5,904 nt of DNA from an uncultured Lachnospiraceae bacterium (lineage in GTDB: Bacteria; Bacillota; Clostridia; Lachnospirales; Lachnospiraceae): contig CAJOLO010000148.1 in the NCBI GenBank assembly GCA_905235345.1, forward strand, positions 1-5,904, read 5' to 3'. Shown piece by piece: positions 1-5,900 of this stretch. The translations under genes and the position numbers were made by a program. The stretch's first letter is position 1, and every line of letters begins with the position of its first letter. A model generated the notes under the pieces. That model was not told the DNA's origin and ran no database searches. It saw only the letters and a program-made list of their open reading frames with translations.

Positions 1-55
1 GTTTAATAAGGAGTTTTGCGATTCGCTATAGACGAGACATTGTGAGGTGTAGATT

Positions 56-970
56 ATGTATGAAATAAGATTCCCCAATCTGGGAATAACTTTGCATAAT
101 ATAAAAGATGGTTTTATGATAGGCAATTTCGAAATCAGATTTTACGGAATAATAGTTGCGTTGGGTTTTATGTTGGGGTATCTTATGATATCGTCTGAAG
201 CAAAACGTACGAAGCAGGATCCTGATTTATATCTTGATTTTATGCTTTGCCTTGTCATACCGGCAATTCTGGGTGCACGCATCTACTATGTGCTGTTTAG
301 TTTAAGCGACTACGTTAAAGAAGGTCAATCGGTTGGAGAAACTATTAAAGGAATGCTTAATATCCGTGCCGGAGGTCTTGCTATCTATGGTGGAGTGATT
401 GCCGGTATAATAACACTTGTTATTTTCTCAAAGAAGAGAAAGGTTAAGACATCTTTAATGCTCGACACATGTTGTATGGGACTTCTTGTTGGTCAGATAT
501 GCGGAAGATGGGGAAATTTCTTTAACAGAGAGGCTTTTGGCGCATATACGAATTCACTTCTTGCAATGGCGATACCTGCCGATTGGTTCGGAGGTAAGAA
601 TTATCTGGTCAATAAAGTTAATAGCGGAATAATTACACAGGAAATGATTGATAATGTTGTAGTTTTTGACGGAAAAGAATTTCTGCAGGTTCATCCTACT
701 TTTTTGTATGAATCATTGTGGAATCTGATGGTTCTTATAGTCATATTCTTATATAGAAGGCATAAAAAATTCGATGGTGAGATGTTTGCGATATATGTAT
801 GGGGATACGGACTTGGAAGAGTATGGATAGAGGGATTGAGAACAGATTCCCTAATGCTTCCGTTCACCGGATTTAAGGTGTCGCAGCTTCTTGCAGCACT
901 TTGTGTTGTGGGTGCATCAATATATATTATATATAACAGAATGAAATATCAAAAAAAGAATGTGGAATAA
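56..970 (+). CDS. lgt: Prolipoprotein diacylglyceryl transferase Lgt
   Basis: Membrane enzyme that moves diacylglycerol from phosphatidylglycerol to the lipobox cysteine of prolipoproteins, the first step of lipoprotein maturation. The 304-residue length is slightly above the family's usual 260-300. Family landmarks are in order: a hydrophobic first segment with FYG (29-31), ARIYYV (74-79), IRAGGLAIYGG (103-113), the Lgt signature GRWGNFFNREAFG (150-162) with R151, N154, N157 and E159, HPTFLYES (213-220), and GRVWIEGLRTDSL (253-265) with the conserved R255/E259/R262 cluster. About seven membrane segments are apparent, ending in a basic cytoplasmic tail (YQKKNVE). Where E. coli has the important H103, this protein has Tyr (AIYGG), a substitution I remember from other Firmicutes, so I do not take it as loss of function. 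The start is supported by GAGGTG at 44-49, six bases before the ATG. Residues about 175-212 form a longer periplasmic-side loop than in E. coli. Bases 1-55 hold no recognisable gene end. Confidence 0.97.
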   Translation: MYEIRFPNLGITLHNIKDGFMIGNFEIRFYGIIVALGFMLGYLMISSEAKRTKQDPDLYLDFMLCLVIPAILGARIYYVLFSLSDYVKEGQSVGETIKGMLNIRAGGLAIYGGVIAGIITLVIFSKKRKVKTSLMLDTCCMGLLVGQICGRWGNFFNREAFGAYTNSLLAMAIPADWFGGKNYLVNKVNSGIITQEMIDNVVVFDGKEFLQVHPTFLYESLWNLMVLIVIFLYRRHKKFDGEMFAIYVWGYGLGRVWIEGLRTDSLMLPFTGFKVSQLLAALCVVGASIYIIYNRMKYQKKNVE

Positions 971-1054
971 GACGGATTAAAGGAACGTATAGGTGAAGAT
1001 GTCAGTAAATATGACGTGTATTTCACTGTAAAATGTCTGATGATTTTTAAAGGT

Positions 1055-1121
1055 AAGACAGCAAAAAGCTGCCCGGAAACAATTTGTTTGTTGAGGGGCA
1101 GCTTTTTGCTGTCTTGTTTTT
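1055..1121 (+). terminator. Intrinsic terminator after lgt
   Basis: A perfect 20-bp stem pairs 1055-1074 with 1096-1115 (arm core GACAGCAAAAAGCTGCCC). The 21-base loop contains a smaller dyad, AAACA/TGTTT. The stem is followed by TTGTTTTT (1114-1121). It lies 84 bases after the lgt stop and separates lgt from the dcw promoter region. The stem is longer than a typical intrinsic terminator and could also be cut by RNase III. No gene faces lgt here, so a bidirectional role is not evident. Confidence 0.9.
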
Positions 1122-1210
1122 GCAAAAGTGGTACACGGGTGGGAGATTTTGAAAATGTTATTTCGATTGTGGTGTTAAAGTGGGATGAGTTGAAAAGTGA
1201 TAAAATGCAT

Positions 1211-1226
1211 AAATTGTATACAATTT
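1211..1226. promoter_or_regulatory. Perfect 16-bp palindrome, possible regulator site
   Basis: AAATTGTA is followed directly by its reverse complement TACAATTT, with the centre between 1218 and 1219. The core TTGTATACAA looks like the sites of dimeric helix-turn-helix repressors such as the GntR family, but no specific regulator can be named from the sequence. It abuts the -35 of the candidate distal promoter at 1228. In AT-rich DNA a 16-bp perfect palindrome is suggestive and no more than that. Confidence 0.4.
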
Positions 1227-1227
1227 T

Positions 1228-1257
1228 TTGAAAAGAGTAAATGACACAATATATATT
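1228..1257 (+). promoter_or_regulatory. Candidate distal promoter upstream of mraZ
   Basis: TTGAAA at 1228-1233 and TATATT at 1252-1257 are 18 bases apart, each one mismatch from the sigma-A consensus. Transcription would begin near 1264 and give a leader of about 300 bases before mraZ, passing through the proximal promoter and the GTGG boxes. AT-rich sequence produces such matches easily, so this is weaker than the proximal promoter. Confidence 0.35.
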
Positions 1258-1363
1258 GCAAATATGAATTGCGGCATACTATATATAGTGCAAACGGACA
1301 AAAAACCAGATAAAAAAATGTAAATCCCATATGCAAACTGCACAAAGCAATCTCAAAAAAATT

Positions 1364-1396
1364 AGTGATTATCACGACAAAATTTGTTTAATCACT
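1364..1396. repeat. Inverted repeat just upstream of the mraZ promoter
   Basis: AGTGATT (1364-1370) pairs with AATCACT (1390-1396). Inside it lies a second dyad, ACAAA/TTTGT, centred on 1382, and AGTGATT also continues into the small dyad GTGAT-T-ATCAC (1365-1375). The outer arm ends three bases before the -35 at 1399. It could be an upstream protein-binding site or cruciform-prone DNA. No T-run follows, so it is not a terminator. Confidence 0.4.
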
Positions 1397-1398
1397 CC

Positions 1399-1427
1399 TT
1401 GCATTATGTAAATCTTTGGGGTACAAT
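1399..1427 (+). promoter_or_regulatory. Probable sigma-A promoter of mraZ and the dcw cluster
   Basis: TTGCAT (1399-1404) and TACAAT (1422-1427) are separated by exactly 17 bases. The -10 matches five of six consensus bases, while the -35 keeps only the TTG. The expected start of transcription, near 1434, falls inside the GTGG boxes that begin at 1428, which is what repression by MraZ would need. A poor -35 with a good -10 may mean modest basal strength. Confidence 0.65.
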
Positions 1428-1475
1428 AGTGGTTGTAAGTGGTGAGAAGTGGATGTTGGTGGTAAATTGTGGTGG
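1428..1475 (+). promoter_or_regulatory. MraZ operator: five GTGG boxes at 10-base spacing
   Basis: GTGG occurs at 1429, 1439, 1449, 1459 and 1469, with a period of exactly 10 bases. Four of the five carry a preceding A or T (AGTGG three times, TGTGG once); the fourth is GGTGG. A sixth GTGG at 1472 is out of phase. MraZ is known to bind short direct repeats with a 10-base period in front of its own gene (TGGGN-N5 in E. coli, AAAGTG-type boxes in Mycoplasma). The array starts right after the -10 and covers the predicted start of transcription, so autorepression is the natural reading. One box per helical turn fits a ring-shaped MraZ oligomer contacting one face of the DNA. Confidence 0.85.
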
Positions 1476-1567
1476 ATTTGCCCGGCGATTCTTTTCATTA
1501 AAAAACAATAGTAAGATTACTAAAGCTATTAAAGAGTTAATGTAAGCAGACGAGAGAAAGGCATGTG

Positions 1568-2008
1568 ATGGTTTTGTCCAAGGGATTAAAGGGAGAATAC
1601 AATCATACAGTTGATGCTAAGGGCAGAATGAAGATGAGGGAGCAGCTTGGAATGTCTTTCGTTGTCACCAGAGGTACGGATGGTTGCTTGTTTGCTTATC
1701 CCAATGATGAGTGGGAGATATTTGAAGGAAAGTTAAGACAGCTTCCTATGACCAATGAGAATGCAAGAAATTTTAAGAGATTTTTTCTTGCAGGAGCTAC
1801 AGACTGTGAAGTAGATAATCAGGGAAGAATACTTCTGCCTGCCAACTTAAGAAAAGTAGCGGATATTACCAAGGATGTGGTAATAGTCGGAGTTGGCGAA
1901 CGAGCTGAAATCTGGAGCAAGGATAAATGGGAAGAGAAGAATAACATTGACGATATCAACTTTGATGAACTTGCTATGAGTATTGAAGATTTGGGAATTG
2001 TAATCTGA
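1568..2008 (+). CDS. mraZ: Transcriptional regulator MraZ
   Basis: DNA-binding regulator of the dcw cluster, first gene of that cluster in many bacteria. The protein (146 residues) has two SpoVT-AbrB halves: DAKGR at 16-20 and DNQGRILLPANLR at 83-95, plus typical stretches CLFAYPNDEWEIFEGKL (40-56), FKRFFLAGATDCEVD (69-83) and EIWSKDKWEE (114-123). The second half is canonical. The first half is odd: after DAKGRM the usual 'xIPxKF' strand and turn is missing, so the sequence runs straight to KMREQLG. Compared with B. subtilis MraZ as I remember it, four residues are gone without a frameshift. Two starts are possible: GTG at 1565 or ATG at 1568. AAAGG at 1557-1561 is six bases from the ATG and only three from the GTG, so the ATG is preferred. 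The N-terminus is about five residues longer than the common MFMGEY form. The GTGG array upstream implies autoregulation. Confidence 0.95.
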   Translation: MVLSKGLKGEYNHTVDAKGRMKMREQLGMSFVVTRGTDGCLFAYPNDEWEIFEGKLRQLPMTNENARNFKRFFLAGATDCEVDNQGRILLPANLRKVADITKDVVIVGVGERAEIWSKDKWEEKNNIDDINFDELAMSIEDLGIVI

Positions 2009-2088
2009 CAGTTTAAGACTTGGAAGATTACGGAAGGTTTTCTGGAATCCGTTGATTTTTGAGGAATAAAGAAGAAAGGACAATAGAG

Positions 2089-3030
2089 ATGGAATTTTCC
2101 CATACATCAGTACTGCTTAATGAAACCATCGAAGGACTTAATATAAGAGAAGACGGCATCTATGTGGATGGAACACTTGGTGGCGGTGGACATGCATTTT
2201 ATGTATGCGAGAAATTGTCGCATAACGCAAGGTTCATAGGGATAGATCAGGATGCGGCTGCGATTTCCGCAGCAAGCACCAGACTATCTCCTTATAAAGA
2301 TAAAGTACCAATTGATATTATAAGAAGCAATTACCAAAAAATCCCCCGGGTCCTGCATGATTTAAACGTCAGTGGCGTGGATGGTATCGTGTTGGATTTG
2401 GGGGTATCCTCCTACCAGTTGGATACACCGGAAAGAGGTTTTTCGTATAGAGAAGACGCTCCGCTGGATATGCGTATGGATCAGCGACAGGAGATGACCG
2501 CTAAAGACATAGTGAATGAATATTCAGAGGAAGAGCTATACCGTGTCATAAGAGACTACGGAGAAGAGAAATTTGCAAAAAATATTGCAAAACATATAGT
2601 TTTGGCGAGAAAGGAAAAGGTGATTGAAACAACATTTGAACTCAATGAAATAATTAAGGCTGCTATACCAATTAGAGCTAGGTCTGCAGGAGGGCACCCT
2701 TCAAAAAGAACATTTCAGGCTATCAGGATTGAGTTAAATCAGGAACTGACCATTCTTGAACAATCCATTGACCAAATGATAGATCTGTTAAATTCCGGGG
2801 GCCGAATTTGCATAATTACGTTCCATTCTTTAGAAGATCGGATTGTAAAAAGGAGTTTCAGAACTAATGAGAATCCTTGCACATGCCCTCCCGACTTTCC
2901 TAAATGTGTGTGCGGTAAGGTTTCAAAAGGAAAAGTGATTACGAGGAAACCAATATTGCCAACCGAACAGGAAATTAATGAGAACAGAAGAAGTAAAAGT
3001 GCAAAGCTTAGAATATTTGAAAGAATATAA
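2089..3030 (+). CDS. rsmH: 16S rRNA (cytosine(1402)-N(4))-methyltransferase RsmH
   Basis: S-adenosylmethionine-dependent enzyme that methylates N4 of C1402 in 16S rRNA, at the ribosomal P site; formerly MraW. The 313 residues match the E. coli length. SAM-binding motif I is VDGTLGGGGH (26-35), followed by the acidic GIDQD (51-55), DLGVSSYQLDTPERGFSY (103-120), APLDMRMD (124-131), HPSKRTFQAIRIELNQEL (203-220) and GGRICIITFHSLEDRIVK (237-254). The C-terminal part carries CTC and CVC (264-266 and 273-275) before KGKVITRKP; the four cysteines resemble a metal site, though I know of no proof. The ATG at 2089 gives the family start MEFSHTSVLLNET, with AAAGGA at 2075-2080 eight bases upstream. The frame is open back to a TTG at 2059, which lacks a good ribosome binding site and is rejected. 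It follows mraZ by 80 bases and is probably cotranscribed. Confidence 0.97.
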   Translation: MEFSHTSVLLNETIEGLNIREDGIYVDGTLGGGGHAFYVCEKLSHNARFIGIDQDAAAISAASTRLSPYKDKVPIDIIRSNYQKIPRVLHDLNVSGVDGIVLDLGVSSYQLDTPERGFSYREDAPLDMRMDQRQEMTAKDIVNEYSEEELYRVIRDYGEEKFAKNIAKHIVLARKEKVIETTFELNEIIKAAIPIRARSAGGHPSKRTFQAIRIELNQELTILEQSIDQMIDLLNSGGRICIITFHSLEDRIVKRSFRTNENPCTCPPDFPKCVCGKVSKGKVITRKPILPTEQEINENRRSKSAKLRIFERI

Positions 3031-3092
3031 TTGGTATTAATATAGATGAAATCAAGAAGATACTGGAGAAAAAACGTATGTAGAAAAGGGGT

Positions 3093-3569
3093 ATGAAAAG
3101 CGTGAATGAAAGAGACAGGGATATGTATTATGTTGAAGGAAACGCAGTAAGGAAACTTAGCGCAGTACCTGAGAGAGAAGTAAGACCTGAGCAGGAGAAA
3201 GAGCGAAAGGTCAATGAAAAGATTCAAAGAAATGTAAAAAAGGCAAAGGCTTTTGATTTGCAATATACGTTAATGTTAGTTGGAGCTACAGTTTTTCTTT
3301 TTGTATCATGTATCTCAATGTTGACACTTAAAGCGAATATAACAGAGCAGAGAAGAGAGATTGCAATGTTAGAAAGTAATCTTAATGCACTTACAGACAG
3401 CAATAATGAAACAAGTAAAAGATTGCAAAGCTCTGTTGATCTTACGAAGATATATGAGGTTGCTACAAGAGATCTTGGAATGATATATCCGGATAACGGA
3501 CAGGTTGTCTCTTATGAGGCCAGCAATCCTGATTATGTTAAACAGTTCAAAGACATTCCTACTGAATAA
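3093..3569 (+). CDS. ftsL: FtsL-like cell division protein
   Basis: Small bitopic membrane protein (158 residues) with the architecture and gene position of FtsL, which with DivIC/FtsB links early divisome proteins to the septal synthase. There is a charged cytoplasmic N-terminus of about 54 residues containing the MYYVEGNAVRKL stretch (11-22), one membrane segment at about 55-79, then an extracellular coiled-coil-like region (about 80-115) with heptad-compatible I/L/M spacing. A final YEVATRDLGMIYPDNGQVV (121-139) resembles the FtsL end region. Sequence conservation in this family is poor, so the call leans on topology and on lying between rsmH and a class B PBP. Start choice is uncertain: the purine run AAAAGGGG ends one base before the ATG at 3093, too close for good pairing, whereas GTG at 3102 has better spacing and ATG at 3123 would begin at MYYVEG. 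It follows rsmH by 62 bases. Confidence 0.8.
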   Translation: MKSVNERDRDMYYVEGNAVRKLSAVPEREVRPEQEKERKVNEKIQRNVKKAKAFDLQYTLMLVGATVFLFVSCISMLTLKANITEQRREIAMLESNLNALTDSNNETSKRLQSSVDLTKIYEVATRDLGMIYPDNGQVVSYEASNPDYVKQFKDIPTE

Positions 3570-3596
3570 AAAGTTATAAACATAAAGTATATAACA

Positions 3597-3634
3597 GCCA
3601 CCCGTGAAATGCTCATAGGCATATTACGGGTGGC
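3597..3634 (+). terminator. Hairpin between ftsL and the PBP gene
   Basis: GCCACCCGT (3597-3605) pairs perfectly with ACGGGTGGC (3626-3634). The pairing continues inward with G-U and A-U, one A-A mismatch, then A-U, U-A, G-C, C-G and U-G around a CATA loop (3614-3617), so nearly the whole 38 bases fold into one long hairpin. What follows, GATGATTTTGATT, has only a four-T run, so termination would be partial. It may be an attenuator that lowers PBP expression, or a processing or 3'-end stabilising structure for the upstream mRNA. Confidence 0.65.
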
Positions 3635-3676
3635 GATGATTTTGATTAGTAAAAGATAAAGAGAACGGGTGATAAG

Positions 3677-5749
3677 ATGGCCGGAGCCGGGAAAAAGAAA
3701 AAAAGTAAATTTTTAGCCAGAATGCAGAAAAAACTATTCTTCTGTGCTGTGGTATTTACAATACTGTTTATAGGACTGATTATCCGCATTTTGTATATTA
3801 ATGAAAAAGACGGTAAGCGTTATGAGAAGATCGTGCTGGCACAGCAAAGCTATGACAGTATTGAGATTCCTTATAGAAGAGGAGATATATTGGATCGTAA
3901 CGGAACACAGCTTGCAACAAGTGAGAAAGTATATAATTTGATTATAGAACCCAAAAATATATTGCAAAGCGATGAGGTTAAGGCGGATACGGTTGCGGCG
4001 TTGAAGAAGTATTTCAATCTTACGGATGAAGACATCAATAAAGCACTTGAAGATAGCGGATCTCTATACAAGAAGATGCTCAAGAAGCTTTCATATGATG
4101 AAATTAAGGATTTCAAAGAATTTATAGCGGAAAATGCGACTGGTGAAGCTAAGAATATCAAGGGTATATGGTTTGAGGATGAATATGAGAGATATTATCC
4201 GTATGGCTCACTTGCCTGCCATGCAATTGGATTTACCGTAAGCGGTAATGTCGGGCAGGGAGGTATCGAAGGTTATTACAGCGATGAACTAAATGGTACC
4301 AATGGCAGAGAATACGGTTATCTAAATAATGATATGACATTGGAAAGAACCACAAAGGAGCCTGTCAACGGATATAATGTGGTTTCCACAATAGATGCAA
4401 ATGCACAGAATATCGTCGAAAAGAAGATTGATGCCTTTATGAAAGAGACAGGAGCCAAGAACGTATCGGTTCTTGTTATGGACCCTAATTCTGCTGAGGT
4501 TCTTGCAATGGCTAATTCCAACAGCTATGATTTAAATGAGCCTTATGAAGACAGTGCAATTGCATATCAGTTTACGTCAAATGATGAGAGTGGCAGCGTG
4601 GAGAATCAGATAAAAGCTCTTACAGAAGAAGAAAGACTGGATTGTCTTAATGCTGCATGGAGAAACTTTATTATCTCTGATGGTTTTGAGCCGGGTTCCA
4701 CATATAAGACCTTTACAATTGCCGGTGCAATGGAGGATGGTGTACTTAATGGTGACGAATCATTCTTCTGCGGTGGACAGCTTGATGTGGCTGATTGGAC
4801 GATAAAGTGTCATAATCATGAAGGTCACGGAATGGTTTCTGTGGAAAATGCACTTACACAGTCATGTAATGTTGCTCTTATGCAGATAGCACAGGCAGAG
4901 GGAAGAAAGACTTTTGCAAAATACCAGGATGTATTCGGATTCGGACAGACCACTCATGTGGATCTTGCAGGCGAGGCATCGGGGCTGGTTTATACTGAAG
5001 ATAAGTTGAATCCTGTGGAGCTTGCAACATCTTCATTTGGACAGGGTCTTACTGTAACGATGATGCAGATAGGAACGGCATTCTGTTCGGTGATAAATGG
5101 TGGGAATTACTATGAACCTCATCTTGTAAAACAGATTGTCAACGAAAACGGCGGAATAATCAACAATATTGAGCCGACTGTATTAAGAAAGACTATATCT
5201 GCTGAAACTTCAACATATATGAGAAATGCACTTGAAGAGGTTGTAAGTAACGGTACAGCCAGAAAGGCTCAGGTAGAGGGATATACAATCGGTGGTAAGA
5301 CAGGTACGGCTGAGAAGCTTCCGAGAGGAAACGGAAAGTATCTGTTATCATTTATTGGATTTGCACCGGTGGAGAATCCTCAGGTAATGGTTTATGTAAC
5401 GGTTGATGAGCCACATGTGGAAGATCAGGCAAGTTCAGGTCTTGGTACAATAATAGCTCACTCAATCTTTGAGGAACTGCTTCCATATATGAATATATAC
5501 CAGACTAATGAAGAGAATAAGAGTATCGGCGAGGATGTGGGAGATGAGACTGCAACACCGGTATTTGAGGGAGAAGTTCCTAATGAACAGCTTTCGCAGG
5601 ATATGGATGTAACGACAGAAACTTCCGGGAATGCAGGGGAAGATGGAAATACAGATGGAATACCGGAGGCAGATACAGGTGAAATCACCGGAGAAAATGC
5701 AGAAGCGGGCAATACTGTTGAAGGGGCTTCGGAGAATTTAGAACAGTAA
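3677..5749 (+). CDS. ftsI: Class B penicillin-binding protein, FtsI/SpoVD type
   Basis: Transpeptidase that cross-links peptidoglycan during septation or spore cortex formation; its position after ftsL marks it as the septal-type enzyme. It has 690 residues. A basic N-terminus (KKKKSK, 6-11) precedes a single membrane anchor at about 20-41. The dimerisation domain contains RRGDILDRNG (67-76) and ERYYPYGSLACHAIGF (171-186). The transpeptidase domain has all three active motifs: S341-T-Y-K344, S396-C-N398 and K541-T-G-T. The usual PASTA domains of SpoVD and PBP2B are absent; after residue about 610 the chain becomes a 79-residue acidic, low-complexity tail. C378 and C397 have the spacing of the SpoVD redox cysteines. 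The start is supported by GGTGAT at 3668-3673 just before the ATG. Tandem TAA stops end the gene. Whether it serves division, sporulation or both cannot be settled here, so ftsI and spoVD are both defensible names. Confidence 0.93.
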   Translation: MAGAGKKKKSKFLARMQKKLFFCAVVFTILFIGLIIRILYINEKDGKRYEKIVLAQQSYDSIEIPYRRGDILDRNGTQLATSEKVYNLIIEPKNILQSDEVKADTVAALKKYFNLTDEDINKALEDSGSLYKKMLKKLSYDEIKDFKEFIAENATGEAKNIKGIWFEDEYERYYPYGSLACHAIGFTVSGNVGQGGIEGYYSDELNGTNGREYGYLNNDMTLERTTKEPVNGYNVVSTIDANAQNIVEKKIDAFMKETGAKNVSVLVMDPNSAEVLAMANSNSYDLNEPYEDSAIAYQFTSNDESGSVENQIKALTEEERLDCLNAAWRNFIISDGFEPGSTYKTFTIAGAMEDGVLNGDESFFCGGQLDVADWTIKCHNHEGHGMVSVENALTQSCNVALMQIAQAEGRKTFAKYQDVFGFGQTTHVDLAGEASGLVYTEDKLNPVELATSSFGQGLTVTMMQIGTAFCSVINGGNYYEPHLVKQIVNENGGIINNIEPTVLRKTISAETSTYMRNALEEVVSNGTARKAQVEGYTIGGKTGTAEKLPRGNGKYLLSFIGFAPVENPQVMVYVTVDEPHVEDQASSGLGTIIAHSIFEELLPYMNIYQTNEENKSIGEDVGDETATPVFEGEVPNEQLSQDMDVTTETSGNAGEDGNTDGIPEADTGEITGENAEAGNTVEGASENLEQ

Positions 5750-5752
5750 TAA

Positions 5753-5900
5753 TCCGGTCGGAGTGTAGGTTACGGTAAAAGCTCCGTAAGGATGTGCTTG
5801 GATTCGAAAGAGCATTCGGTATTGAATCCAACTTGAATCCGGCTCGTAAGCGAGCCTTGACTATGGAATAACAGAGTAGTTTGATATAGAGGGCATAGTC
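5753..5900 (+). other. Multi-hairpin intergenic region after the PBP gene
   Basis: At least four inverted repeats lie in series: TTACGG/CCGTAA (5770-5775 with 5784-5789), TTGGATTC/GAATCCAA (5798-5805 with 5824-5831), GGCTCG/CGAGCC with a TAAG loop (5841-5856), and GACTATG/CATAGTC (5859-5865 with 5894-5900). TTGAATCC is also directly repeated at 5822 and 5833, so GGATTC at 5800 could pair with either copy. No long T-run follows any stem, so a simple terminator is unlikely within the window. No gene or known riboswitch consensus was recognised. It could be a structured leader of the next gene, an intergenic repeat element or protein-binding DNA. A possible weak promoter, TTGACT (5857) and TTTGAT (5880) with 17 bases between, lies inside it. 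Confidence 0.5.

Larger units (their letters stand above)
971..1567. other. Long intergenic region between lgt and mraZ
   Basis: About 600 bases with no convincing protein gene. The longest open frame on the + strand (1016-1231) runs through the terminator stem, has no ribosome binding site and encodes a protein without recognisable features. Antisense frames in 1158-1375 are low-complexity by-products of AT-rich DNA. What the region does hold is listed separately: the lgt terminator, AT-rich dyads, two candidate promoters and the MraZ boxes. From the proximal promoter the mraZ leader would be about 134 bases; it has no riboswitch or T-box motif that I recognise. Confidence 0.8.

Noticed and set aside
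1..55. End of an upstream gene
   Set aside because: Stop codons occur within the first ten bases, but too little sequence is present to support any coding call.
103..400. Tyr in place of the E. coli Lgt His103 as a sign of a dead enzyme
   Set aside because: The AIYGG form is remembered from other Firmicutes Lgt proteins, and all other key residues (R151, N154, E159, R255, E259) are present.
1016..1231. 71-codon open frame on the + strand after lgt
   Set aside because: It runs through both arms of the lgt terminator, has no ribosome binding site and has a Cys/Lys-rich composition unlike its neighbours.
1158..1375. Two overlapping antisense open frames between lgt and mraZ
   Set aside because: Low-complexity Phe/Tyr/Ile-rich translations typical of AT-rich noncoding DNA, without start signals.
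2030..2060. Possible terminator between mraZ and rsmH (ACGGA/TCCGT then TGATTTTT)
   Set aside because: Only five base pairs with a 13-base loop; too weak for a terminator, and the genes are normally cotranscribed.
2739..3263. 174-codon antisense open frame across rsmH and ftsL
   Set aside because: It lies opposite two well-supported genes and its Leu/Phe/Ser-rich translation mirrors their Lys/Glu-rich codons.
5458..5712. 84-codon antisense open frame under the PBP tail
   Set aside because: Its Ser/Pro/Val-rich sequence is the complement of the acidic low-complexity tail; no independent support.
5798..5856. tRNA-like look of GGATTCGAA and GGCTCG/CGAGCC
   Set aside because: No acceptor stem, anticodon arm or correct arm spacing can be built around these elements.
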